Part shown: positions 19,596 to 28,555 of the stretch, in pieces
Layout: each line of letters opens with the position of its first letter
Position numbering within the stretch: the stretch's first letter is position 1
Assembly: GCA_007996965.1 (NCBI GenBank)
Contig: BIMP01000001.1
Location: forward strand, 620,001-684,000
Length of the DNA stretch: 64,000 nt
Direction: 5' to 3'
From: a cyanobiont of Ornithocercus magnificus
GTDB taxonomy: Bacteria > Cyanobacteriota > Cyanobacteriia > PCC-6307 > Cyanobiaceae
Program-made: the position numbers and the translations under genes
The notes under the pieces: generated by a model
Told to the model about the DNA's origin: nothing
The model's input: the letters and a program-made list of their open reading frames with translations, nothing else
Databases searched by the model: none

Positions 19596-22562
19596 ATGAC
19601 AGCTACTCTAACAATTAGAGACCGTATGCAAGCACTGCGCAATATCTACGTGTTCAGTGATACTTGTGAACAAAGTCTGAGAATTCTTGCCAGTTGCTCT
19701 GAGAAGGTAAGTCTCAGACAGGGGCAGACGCTATTGCGCGCTGATGTGGTGGAGTCGCATGCTTTCCTACTTTTGGAGGGAAGCCTGCGACTCTTGGGCA
19801 GGGATCCCATCCTTGACGATCTTTTCACTGTCAGCTGGCTAGGACCTGGCGAACTGGTAGGTGTGATTGACTTATTGCGCCAGGGCGCATGCGAGGCGGC
19901 TATTGCCCGTCAGCCTTGCCAGCTTCTGAGTTTCCCTCTAAACCTGCTATTCGAGCTAATGAAGGAGGACTTAGGACTGCGGGATGGTCTCAGGCAATTG
20001 CAAAGTCCATGTGAGGGCGCTGCCGTACTAGGTGCATTACTGCAGAGGCTAAACCCACCCCCTAAAGATGCACAGGCCTGGATTCTGAGTCAGCTAAAAA
20101 GTTCAACAGATCCTGAGCAAGGCCACGAAGTTTTCCTACTGAGTTCAGTAGTCACTGGTGCTGAAGATCTGGTGGGTCATTCGCTAAGTTCTGAACAGCG
20201 CGAATACATATCCAGCCGCAGCAGCTTGCCACTACGCTTCTGGCGTTGGAAGGAGACAACACAAACAGCAACTCAACAAGAAACGCTTGCTGTCAGAGCA
20301 GTGCCAAAGATACCGGAGACGAAGAACAAGAATTGGAAGCCGGGAAAGACTCTCGACTTTGCAGCTATTGGATTACGCGAAGCCCACTCCGAGTCAGATC
20401 TACAAAGTTTTCGACCAATTCGTGGCCAGGGATTGGTAGCTGCGAACTTGGCAGCACTGCGCATGGTAAGTCAAGCATATGATGCACCTTGCCCAGTAGA
20501 TGTCCTGACAAGATTGCTTGAGGGCATTGTGAAGCGCACTGGCTTGGTATCAATTCAAGACATGGGCCATCTAACTGAATTAATGGGACTTCAAACTCAG
20601 TTAGGAGGTGTGCTTCTCGAGCAACTGCATCGCCTAAAGCTGCCGGTTTTAGTAAGTCGTGGTAGGCACTTTGCATTGCTGACAAAAGCAAACCATAGCC
20701 ATGTGATGCTAGCTGACCCAGAAATGGGCTGGCTGCAGCTACCATCTGACGAAGCCCACGCTATGTGGGGAGACCAAGTGCAGGTGATACTACTTAATAG
20801 GCTTGCCAGCACGCCAAAGCGTCGTTTTGGTTGGGTCTGGTTTGCACCTGTGCTAGAGCGCTTCCGCTGGCAGCTAGTCCAAGTACTGCTAGCTTCACTG
20901 TTAATTCAGTTGTTCCAGCTAGTCAATCCTCTGTTAATCCAGCAGATAATTGACAAGGTAATCAATCAAGGCAATCTCTCAGCCTTACAGGTATTAGGGA
21001 TAGTGCTAATAGCCTCAACACTGTTCCAGGGCTTACTAGCAGCAGTGCGTACTTGGCTACTAATTGACACTACTGACCGCATGGATCTTTTACTCGGTAG
21101 CCAAGTTATCGATAACTTATTGCGACTGCCGCTTCGCTTCTTTGAACACCGCCCTGTAGGGGAGCTTTCACAACGCTTGAGTGAGCTAGGCAATTTGCGA
21201 GGCTTCCTCACAGGTACAGCTATTACCAGTACTTTAGACCTGCTATTTGCAGCAGTTTATATCCTAATTATGCTGCTATATAGCCCCTTGCTTACAGCTT
21301 TAGCACTAGGCACCGTGCCTTTTTATATAGGCTTGATCTTATTTGCTGCACCACTCTACCGACGTATAATCCGCAGACAGATGCAATTTGCTGCACGTAC
21401 ACAAAGTCATCTCATTGAGACACTGAGTGGGATCCAAACAGTTAAAGCACAGCACTTTGAGCTAAACTCTCGTTGGCGATGGCAAGAGTTCTACTCTCGC
21501 CAGATTACTGAGGGCTTTAAAGGTACTGTACTCGGTAGTAGCACTAGCGAAGCAGGCAATTCTCTCAACCAGCTTGGCTCAATACTAATTATTTGGGTGG
21601 GGGTACATCAAGTTGTCAATAGCAAACTGAGCTTAGGTCAGCTAATTGCCTTTCGGATTATCGCTGGTTATGTTACAGGTCCAATCCTTAGACTCTCTAG
21701 TCTTTGGCAAGGCTTTCAGCAAGCAAATATCTCCATGGAGCGCTTAGCTGAAGTTGTTAACCAGGTGCCGGAGGCAGACCAACGAGATGCTGACCAGATC
21801 ATACTTCCCCCTATTCAAGGACAAGTGAGTTTTGAGAGACTTATCTTTCGTTTTGGTCGGAGAGGACCTTATCAGATCGATGGTGTAGATTTGCAAGTAC
21901 CGGCAGGCAGTTTTGTTGGTATCGTTGGTCCAAGTGGTAGCGGCAAGAGCACGCTGATGAAATTGTTACCACGGTTGTATGAGCCAGAGCAAGGCCGCAT
22001 TCTGATTGATGGTTTTGATATCACTAAAGTAAACCTCAAGAGTATACGTCAGCAAATTGGCATTGTCCCACAGGATTGTTTACTCTTCGCAGGTACAATC
22101 CGAGAAAACATAGCGATAAATTGTGCTGAGGTGAGTACTGAAGCGATTATCCGTGTTGCACGTGCTGCTGCTGCTCATGATTTCATTATGGAGCTACCTA
22201 ATGGTTATAGTACCCACATTGGTGAGCGAGGCACAGGACTGAGTGGTGGTCAGCGCCAGTGTATTGCTATTGCTCGCACACTCTTGCAAAATCCAAACTT
22301 ACTAATACTAGATGAAGCTACTAGCGCTCTAGATTACGCCACTGAGGCAGTAGTCTGCCGCAATCTCCAAAATGTGCTGCGAGGAAAAACTGTATTTTTT
22401 GTAACTCACCGTCTACGTACCGTGCGACATGCTGATCAGATAGTACTAATGCATCGAGGAAAAATTTCTGAGATTGGAACTCACGCAGAGCTAATATCAA
22501 GATCTGGCTACTATGCAGCCCTCTACTTTAATCAAGATAGTATGTTTAGCGAGGAAACCTAG
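19596..22562 (+). CDS. Type I secretion ABC exporter with cNMP-binding and inactive C39-like domains
   Basis: A 988-residue fused exporter. Residues ~25-130 are a cyclic-nucleotide-binding-like domain (LRQGQTLLRADVVESHAFLLLEG). Residues ~275-400 are a C39 peptidase-like domain. The usual Cys-bearing segment reads LVAANLAALRMVSQAY, so the catalytic Cys is missing, although GRHFALL and LADPEMGWL preserve the His and Asp strands. Residues ~425-700 are the six-helix membrane domain and ~735-980 the ATPase, with GPSGSGKST, LSGGQRQCIAIARTLL, LLILDEATSALD and the FFVTHRL switch. A dead C39-like domain is what HlyB-type RTX exporters use to hold their substrate. The RTX-like protein encoded near 31 kb is the obvious candidate cargo. 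Confidence 0.9.
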   Translation: MTATLTIRDRMQALRNIYVFSDTCEQSLRILASCSEKVSLRQGQTLLRADVVESHAFLLLEGSLRLLGRDPILDDLFTVSWLGPGELVGVIDLLRQGACEAAIARQPCQLLSFPLNLLFELMKEDLGLRDGLRQLQSPCEGAAVLGALLQRLNPPPKDAQAWILSQLKSSTDPEQGHEVFLLSSVVTGAEDLVGHSLSSEQREYISSRSSLPLRFWRWKETTQTATQQETLAVRAVPKIPETKNKNWKPGKTLDFAAIGLREAHSESDLQSFRPIRGQGLVAANLAALRMVSQAYDAPCPVDVLTRLLEGIVKRTGLVSIQDMGHLTELMGLQTQLGGVLLEQLHRLKLPVLVSRGRHFALLTKANHSHVMLADPEMGWLQLPSDEAHAMWGDQVQVILLNRLASTPKRRFGWVWFAPVLERFRWQLVQVLLASLLIQLFQLVNPLLIQQIIDKVINQGNLSALQVLGIVLIASTLFQGLLAAVRTWLLIDTTDRMDLLLGSQVIDNLLRLPLRFFEHRPVGELSQRLSELGNLRGFLTGTAITSTLDLLFAAVYILIMLLYSPLLTALALGTVPFYIGLILFAAPLYRRIIRRQMQFAARTQSHLIETLSGIQTVKAQHFELNSRWRWQEFYSRQITEGFKGTVLGSSTSEAGNSLNQLGSILIIWVGVHQVVNSKLSLGQLIAFRIIAGYVTGPILRLSSLWQGFQQANISMERLAEVVNQVPEADQRDADQIILPPIQGQVSFERLIFRFGRRGPYQIDGVDLQVPAGSFVGIVGPSGSGKSTLMKLLPRLYEPEQGRILIDGFDITKVNLKSIRQQIGIVPQDCLLFAGTIRENIAINCAEVSTEAIIRVARAAAAHDFIMELPNGYSTHIGERGTGLSGGQRQCIAIARTLLQNPNLLILDEATSALDYATEAVVCRNLQNVLRGKTVFFVTHRLRTVRHADQIVLMHRGKISEIGTHAELISRSGYYAALYFNQDSMFSEET

Positions 22563-22704
22563 ATAGATAGATAGGTTCTCTGAGGTCTTGCACTTTAGGC
22601 TGTAGACTAGGCCAAGTAAGTAAAAGAAGACTACAAGTATTAGAGGCGTAAAATAGCTGTTTCTACCTCTCTTGTACCTTTAGCGAAGATTCTTCGATTA
22701 ACTC

Positions 22705-23961
22705 TCATTTAGATAGAGCTCCTGAAAGCACTAATTGCATTAGTGCTAATTGTTGAGGTACACACTGCTCAATACTAAAACGCCTTAGAGCCAGAGCGCG
22801 TGCATGTTTCCTAAGGTTCTGAGCTAGAGGTAAATCACTAAGCACCTGATAGACAGCATCTGCCAATTGAGAAGGTGAGAAGAAGTCTACTAATAAACCC
22901 TCTTGGCCATGATTAATTACTTCCTCAACTGGCGGTGTGGCAGAGCCGACGATGGCACAACCACTACTCATTGCTTCTAAAAGGCTCCAACTTAGCACAA
23001 ATGGGTATGTTAAGTAAACGTGGCAGGCGCTAAGCTTGAGCAGCTGTAAATAATTGCTGTACGTCAGTAGACCAGTAAAATGTAGCCGTGAAGGGTCATA
23101 GTGGCCATCAATTTCTGCAAGAAAGATATCGCACCAGCTGCCACTTGGTGCTGCCCATCCATAACTTACTTCCTCGGTATCTCCGACAACTACGATTTGG
23201 GCAAGCGGCAAGCGGCGTTGAATCTCAGGGATAGCGCGAAGGAATATGTGACAGCCTCGGTAAGGCTCAAGACTACGGTTGATAAATGTAACTGTAGCTT
23301 CACCAGCTGCGATTACAGTTCCATCAGGAAGTCTCATAGGTTTAGCTACCGGGCTGGGCGAAGCTAAATTAGTGTCTACACCATCATGGATTATTGTAAT
23401 TTGCGGTCGCCAAATATCAGGGAAAGTGCTGTGTTGAAATGCGGTTGGTGTCACATTCCAATCACTAGCTTGCAGCATCATCAGAGGATTAATATTCTTT
23501 AGACGAGTACGAGCAGATAATTCCCAGTCAGGCTGGTTTTGTAACTCCAGATCGAAATCTAGATCGAATCCCTGCGAGTGATAGAAAAATTCCTGATAGC
23601 AGAGCAATCGAGCCTGTGGCCATACATCTTTAAGAAATAGAGCTTCACCCCAACCAGGGTGGGCACAAATCAAGTCAGGCAAGAAGCCCTGATCACGGAG
23701 CTGCACTGCTGCTCTTGCGCAAGCCTCGCCGCGGACAAATTTACTATCTATATCTAGTAGCCACTCATGCAACTTAGGGGTATTACCGCGCTTTAGGCCG
23801 TACTGCACGTAGGTCACCCCAGTAGGCAAGGGCTCTGCAGGCGGATTGATACCCATACCAACAAGCTGATGACCTGCCTGGCCAGCTAGAGCTTGCAGGA
23901 TATGCTTGTACTGGCTAGGAAAACTCTGGTGGATGAATAAGATCTGTGTGTACTCGCGCAT
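22705..23961 (-). CDS. Family 4 glycosyltransferase
   Basis: A 418-residue GT-B glycosyltransferase whose N-terminal half is of the Glyco_trans_4_3 type, with ILFIHQSFPSQYKHILQAL and DLICAHPGWGEALFLKDVWP. The C-terminal half contains TFINRSLEPYRGCHIFLRAI, HFTGLLTYSNYLQLL and YLTYPFVLSWSLLEAMSSGC. It is a paralogue of the gene at 25334 on the opposite strand, with matching motifs throughout. Its ATG shares a base with the preceding stop (TAATG). It lies next to the type I operon and the Maf-like genes, so a role in glycosylating the secreted protein is plausible but not shown. Confidence 0.86.
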   Translation of the reverse strand: MREYTQILFIHQSFPSQYKHILQALAGQAGHQLVGMGINPPAEPLPTGVTYVQYGLKRGNTPKLHEWLLDIDSKFVRGEACARAAVQLRDQGFLPDLICAHPGWGEALFLKDVWPQARLLCYQEFFYHSQGFDLDFDLELQNQPDWELSARTRLKNINPLMMLQASDWNVTPTAFQHSTFPDIWRPQITIIHDGVDTNLASPSPVAKPMRLPDGTVIAAGEATVTFINRSLEPYRGCHIFLRAIPEIQRRLPLAQIVVVGDTEEVSYGWAAPSGSWCDIFLAEIDGHYDPSRLHFTGLLTYSNYLQLLKLSACHVYLTYPFVLSWSLLEAMSSGCAIVGSATPPVEEVINHGQEGLLVDFFSPSQLADAVYQVLSDLPLAQNLRKHARALALRRFSIEQCVPQQLALMQLVLSGALSK

Positions 23962-25172
23962 TAAAGGTTTAAGAAGGTTCTGCGCCAGGCTTGGAAGGAA
24001 ACCTCAATCCTATCCCAAGCCTTAGAAACTGACTGTTGCTCCTGATTACTACTGTGTAAGGTGCGTAGAGCTAGAGCTTGCCTCTCCAGGCGGAACCTTG
24101 TCTCACGTGGCTGCTCAGCGAATAGCTGAAAAGCCCGCTGGATGGCAACTACGAAACCTAGCCAATCACCAAAAACTACTTCTTCAGATGCACCAAAGCG
24201 AAATAGTTCATGCCCGCCTAAGCCACTATAGCCCACCACCCAACATCCTGAGGCCATCGCCTCAGCAATGGGTAGTCCAAAACCCTCAGGATGACTAAAG
24301 CTCAGGAACAAGCGAGCATTGCTAAGCTGGTTAGCAACCTCATAATGGGAGACTCCCTCCAGTGGGACAGCCTCCCAGCCGCTACCGTACTTTACGCCAC
24401 GTCTGTGTAGGCCTTGAAAGACAGCCTGCGCATGTCCAGAATTCTTTCGAGGCATCCAGTGCATACGGTTGATTTTGGGCTGGTTAGCACAGAAATATGG
24501 CTCAACAGCATTGACTATACGGCTTAAGCGATGATCTTCTAAGGCAAGGTTTTCTGCTAGAAAAGCATGAGTATTTTCAGAGATACTTAACACTTGCAGT
24601 ACAGAAGGATCATCATAAAAATAATGCAAGTTAGTAGCAGTCTGGGTATTAATAAGGCCATAGGAGTAGTAAGCATTCTGGTTGAATACTACGCGGGCAA
24701 TCTTAGAAAAGTCGAAGCCATGGATATCAGTTAAATCTACACCAATATATGTCTCCGGCAGTACTAAGATACAGTGGTTAGGCTCGAGGTCACCACTCGA
24801 TATACATTCAAGCAAGGAAATCGTAGGAGCAGTACTTGTAAACCAACTAGGCCGAAACCCCGTGCTCTCAGTGACTACAGCTGCATCCCAACCGAGAGTG
24901 ACAAGGTGTTCAGCATGGCGGTAGATTTGCTTGACTCCACCTACGATATACTCAACGTCAGGTAAACAAAGTAGACGTACGCAAGGTCTTTTACTTTGGT
25001 TATTCACGATAGAGTGCTTCCAAATTTCATTTTCGTCTTGCTCATTGTGTACGCAGTGTGTGTAGTCTTTAATCTCAGATACTAGAATGACTAAGAAACC
25101 TTTCTTCAAAGCTATAGCTAGTTTAGAAGCAACTAAGAACAGTACACCAATCACTAGGGAGAGGGTTACCAA
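23961..25172 (-). CDS. Glycosyltransferase, GT4-like; start uncertain
   Basis: A GT-B-like glycosyltransferase. From about residue 60 it reads CVRLLCLPDVEYIVGGVKQIYRHAEHL, the usual first strand and glycine loop. The C-terminal donor region is ARLFLSFSHPEGFGLPIAEAMASGCWVVGY. The open frame begins with TTG at 25172 and would add a ~55-residue hydrophobic leader (LSLVIGVLFLVASKLAIAL). GTG at 25007 gives a start that fits the family better, so the leader may be untranslated. The stop overlaps the next ATG by one base, linking it to the GT4 downstream. Confidence 0.8.
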   Translation of the reverse strand: MVTLSLVIGVLFLVASKLAIALKKGFLVILVSEIKDYTHCVHNEQDENEIWKHSIVNNQSKRPCVRLLCLPDVEYIVGGVKQIYRHAEHLVTLGWDAAVVTESTGFRPSWFTSTAPTISLLECISSGDLEPNHCILVLPETYIGVDLTDIHGFDFSKIARVVFNQNAYYSYGLINTQTATNLHYFYDDPSVLQVLSISENTHAFLAENLALEDHRLSRIVNAVEPYFCANQPKINRMHWMPRKNSGHAQAVFQGLHRRGVKYGSGWEAVPLEGVSHYEVANQLSNARLFLSFSHPEGFGLPIAEAMASGCWVVGYSGLGGHELFRFGASEEVVFGDWLGFVVAIQRAFQLFAEQPRETRFRLERQALALRTLHSSNQEQQSVSKAWDRIEVSFQAWRRTFLNL

Positions 25173-25333
25173 TCAAAGCTTCAAAGGGTAGCTACCGCAA
25201 ATTGATTACCAATACACAAGCTGTTGTCAAAATCAAAAATAGGTACAGCGGTCAAACCGCTTGTGATTGTCGTGTCGCGCTACAATTCACGTTAATGAGA
25301 CAATAGTTTGAGTCAATTATCACGAAAGTCTAC

Positions 25334-26563
25334 ATGGATGTCCTGTTCATTCACGGTAACTATCCAGCACAGTTTCGCTACCTTTGTGCTGCCTTCAGCA
25401 ATAACATACAAAACCAGGTTGTTTTTCTGACAGCTTGTAGAAATACGCAGCAATTTCCAATTTGTGGTGTTAAGACTATCCATTATAATATTCACCGTGG
25501 TATTCATCCTGAAACCCACCACTACCTTCATAGTACTGAGGAAGCTGTACTGCGGGGACAGGCTGTACTACGCAGTGTGGATGTACTTCTACAGCAAGGG
25601 TTCCAGCCACAGCTTGTGATTTTCCATGCTGGTATGGGTTTTGGGCTGTTTCTCAGAGATATACTACCTCGCGCTATCCTTATCGGCTACTTTGAGTGGT
25701 GGTTTCGTCCAGAAACTACCCAGCATCTTGTTGCAGACTTTAACTTCGATATACGCCTCAAGACTAACTTACGTAACCTACCGACTCTACAAGAACTGTC
25801 TATCTGTGATGCTGCAGTTGTACCAACTGACTGGCAAAAACAGCAATTCCCAGATATTTTTCAACATAAGTTAGAAGTAATCTTTGATGGAATCGATACC
25901 AAATTTTTCTATCCGGCACCTAATAACTTCCGGAGTAGAGTGCTAAGGATCAACAATCGAGTTAGCGGCGAGCAGCTTGAGTTTCAACCAGATGCTCTAA
26001 TTCTTAGTTATGCAACACGGGGAATGGAACCATTGCGGGGGTTTCCCGAGTTTATGCGCTCACTACCGCAAGTCTTCGAAGAGCTTGGTGACCTCCAAGT
26101 CGTTATTGCTGGTGTTGATCGGTGTGCATACAGCTACCCCGCGCCAAGTAGTAACGGAAGCTGGAAGAACTACCTACTGCAAGAACTAAAGGGTAAAATT
26201 CCCACGAAGCAGGTTTATTTTACAGGTCTTCTTAGCTATACGGACTACAGAGCACTCTTGTGGAGAAGCAATCTCCACTGTTATTTTACACGCCCTTATG
26301 TAGTGAGCTGGAGCTTTTTTGAAGCTATTTACTGCAAATCATGTCTGTTAAGCAATGCTTGTACAGCAACAGAAGATATTGCTCTTAAAGAAAGTGTTTT
26401 ATGGACAACTATAGAAGACCCTTCTAGTATAGTGAGAAGTATAGTTCAGGGAGTGAAGGCGCCAAACCAATTGCACGCCACTATAAAAAACTCCGAGATA
26501 TATGAGCTGAGTTCTTGTCTTGACAAATGGAAATCAATTTTGGACTTGTTAATACATGGTTAA
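25334..26563 (+). CDS. Family 4 glycosyltransferase, diverged paralogue
   Basis: A 409-residue GT-B protein of the same subfamily as the one at 22705. Shared motifs are VLFIHGNYPAQFRYL, LVIFHAGMGFGLFLRDILP, LSYATRGMEPLRGFPEFMRSL, YFTGLLSYTDYRALL and YFTRPYVVSWSFFEAIYCKS. The final third has drifted: the AMSSGCAIVGS-type donor loop of its paralogue reads AIYCKSCLLSN, and the C-terminus is short. It may have a different donor or be losing activity. It stands alone on the plus strand, with ~160 bp upstream to the divergent gene and its 3' end facing the Maf-like gene. Confidence 0.8.
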   Translation: MDVLFIHGNYPAQFRYLCAAFSNNIQNQVVFLTACRNTQQFPICGVKTIHYNIHRGIHPETHHYLHSTEEAVLRGQAVLRSVDVLLQQGFQPQLVIFHAGMGFGLFLRDILPRAILIGYFEWWFRPETTQHLVADFNFDIRLKTNLRNLPTLQELSICDAAVVPTDWQKQQFPDIFQHKLEVIFDGIDTKFFYPAPNNFRSRVLRINNRVSGEQLEFQPDALILSYATRGMEPLRGFPEFMRSLPQVFEELGDLQVVIAGVDRCAYSYPAPSSNGSWKNYLLQELKGKIPTKQVYFTGLLSYTDYRALLWRSNLHCYFTRPYVVSWSFFEAIYCKSCLLSNACTATEDIALKESVLWTTIEDPSSIVRSIVQGVKAPNQLHATIKNSEIYELSSCLDKWKSILDLLIHG

Positions 26564-26584
26564 GAGCCCATAAGTAGGCTACGG

Positions 26585-28555
26585 CTAGTTTTCTCCCGCA
26601 CATGGACTTCCAGACTCATGCCATTCGAGATTATTATGATCAAGTTTAAATAGAGTACTCAAGAACTCATCATACACAGTTTTAAGCCAATAGACATTTT
26701 CAATATAGTCAACCTTTCTCTCATGCCAATCTAACTGCGAGGAGTTATTTAGCGACTGAATTATCATAAAAGTAGGTAGTCTCATTAAACGCCTAACTAG
26801 TATGTCGCTAAACAAAGTTTTTGGGTTATCAAAGGACAAAATTTGGTCGAATTTTCTGGCCACGGTTAGGTTCCACGCAATTTCGTTATTCACAGTGGAT
26901 ATCAAAAGGTCACAGTATTTATAGAGACTAGTCTTAACTTTTGCTAGGCGGTGCTTGATTTCACTTGGTTCCAATGAGAATAATATGAGGCTTTTCCAAT
27001 TATCTATGAGTGGATAATTATTTTTAAACATATCTAGAGTCTTAACATCAAGCTCACATAGTGTAACAGGAGAATTGAGATATACTCCAAAAGGTGGTGA
27101 AAAGAAAGCAGTATCGTAAGCATTTAATGTGTTGGAAAAGCTATCACTTGCACTTAGGAGAGATGGGGTGGAGAAGACTGTTTTAGATGACCGACCTTGT
27201 GTAGGAATAGTAAATTCACGAGGGCTTAATCCTAGGGCACCATTTGCACGTGGATAGTCGCGTTTAGAAGTGCCAAAATCACACCCTAAACCAAGGATTT
27301 TAGAGAATCCTAGGTGGAGAAGAACCTCTAATCCTGCATTTACACTTTCTGGCCCGCTCTGTAGTAGCTTACCCTCAGACTCATTGTAAAAGAATGCCAG
27401 CGTGGATGAAAATGGGCGATGGAACCATACAGACCTAGCGAATAGTGAGTGCACACGAGGATCTAATGTCATAGATGCAAAAAGAGTAATCTTCCTTAGG
27501 TCATACCCTTCTTCAATTAGTTGAAGAGCATTGTAGAAAATGCTACTCTCACGCTCGAGCAGTACAACTGCGTCAGGGTATACCTGATTACGTACTAGTG
27601 CACCGACACTACTACCAGATGCAACAATTCTCACACTTTGGCGGTTATTGTAGAGCCATGGAATTGCCATATCTAGAGATGGACCACTAGCAGTAAGCAC
27701 AACTGGCCTGGACTGATTTCTTGGTGAGTAGGTTATAAACCTCCGATGTTGTTCTTGCAGTGATAGGAAAATAGCTTGTCGTAGTTGATTAATCTCATCT
27801 ACTTCTGATCCTAGAGAACTGATGACGTACTGCGTAAGCCCCTCTGGACTTCTTAACCATGACTCAAATGCTTGAAGGCAACTGTTACTGATTGGAGACC
27901 TAATAATTCTCATGCCGAATATTGTAGTTGCTTGGAGAGCTATTGTGGCAGTACAAAAATAATGCTTAAGTTTATCCAGATTTGCTTCTAATAGAAACTG
28001 GACCCCAACACTCCGCGATTTTGCGCTGTTTACCATGACGTGAAGATCACTTAAAAGTAGTCCAACTGCAAGGTCTCTGGGGTTTGACTCTATTATTATA
28101 ATGCGGTCAATATAGTTAGGTAGCAATTCAACCCTGATTGATTGCAGTACTGGAGCACCTAGAATTAACAATGTACGAGCTTGTTTAATAATACTGGTGC
28201 CAGCTTTATTCTGAATCTTAGTATGCAGTCCAGAGAGAATAGCAGACCTGCAGCTATTGTACGATTGCTTAAGAACACTTTGTGCTGATGGACGATAATC
28301 AAGATTATTAACCAATGTGGGGTACAAAAGCATTGGCCCGCTGCATAGGCCATACTGATATGAAGTAGTAATTAAATCTAAGTGTGGGAGCAAAAACTTA
28401 CCATCATAAAGTAATGATTTACTTCGGGAGTTAGAACTGTTCTCAATCGCTAGTCGATGATAAACATCACGAGCCTTTCTAAGAAAGCTAGTGTTGCCTT
28501 GACTCGATAAGAGGCGAAGGCCCCGAACAAGAGATCTGTAATTAAGCTGGTACAC
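26585..28555 (-). CDS. DUF115/Maf-like protein, probable protein glycosyltransferase (copy 1)
   Basis: A ~656-residue protein of the DUF115 (MAF_flag10) family. In flagellated bacteria, Maf proteins transfer pseudaminic or legionaminic acid to flagellin. The central domain starts at about residue 285 with VVLTASGPSLDMAIPWL, the nucleotide-sugar-binding glycine loop. It continues with VLLERESS, ASMTLDPRVHSLF, LLQSGPESVNAGLEVLLHLG and ILGLGCDFGTSKRDYPRANG. The N-terminal ~280 residues are a helical or Rossmann-like region of unknown role. The start is GTG at 28555 (or TTG one codon earlier), overlapping the stop of copy 2. No flagellar gene is visible, so the acceptor must be another protein, most simply the RTX-like product of the same operon. 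Confidence 0.8.
   Translation of the reverse strand: MYQLNYRSLVRGLRLLSSQGNTSFLRKARDVYHRLAIENSSNSRSKSLLYDGKFLLPHLDLITTSYQYGLCSGPMLLYPTLVNNLDYRPSAQSVLKQSYNSCRSAILSGLHTKIQNKAGTSIIKQARTLLILGAPVLQSIRVELLPNYIDRIIIIESNPRDLAVGLLLSDLHVMVNSAKSRSVGVQFLLEANLDKLKHYFCTATIALQATTIFGMRIIRSPISNSCLQAFESWLRSPEGLTQYVISSLGSEVDEINQLRQAIFLSLQEQHRRFITYSPRNQSRPVVLTASGPSLDMAIPWLYNNRQSVRIVASGSSVGALVRNQVYPDAVVLLERESSIFYNALQLIEEGYDLRKITLFASMTLDPRVHSLFARSVWFHRPFSSTLAFFYNESEGKLLQSGPESVNAGLEVLLHLGFSKILGLGCDFGTSKRDYPRANGALGLSPREFTIPTQGRSSKTVFSTPSLLSASDSFSNTLNAYDTAFFSPPFGVYLNSPVTLCELDVKTLDMFKNNYPLIDNWKSLILFSLEPSEIKHRLAKVKTSLYKYCDLLISTVNNEIAWNLTVARKFDQILSFDNPKTLFSDILVRRLMRLPTFMIIQSLNNSSQLDWHERKVDYIENVYWLKTVYDEFLSTLFKLDHNNLEWHESGSPCAGEN

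Noticed and set aside
17745-22562. Bacteriocin or lanthipeptide export operon, because the exporter has a C39-like domain
   Set aside because: The catalytic Cys is missing, no modification enzyme is nearby, and no small precursor with a double-glycine leader was seen.
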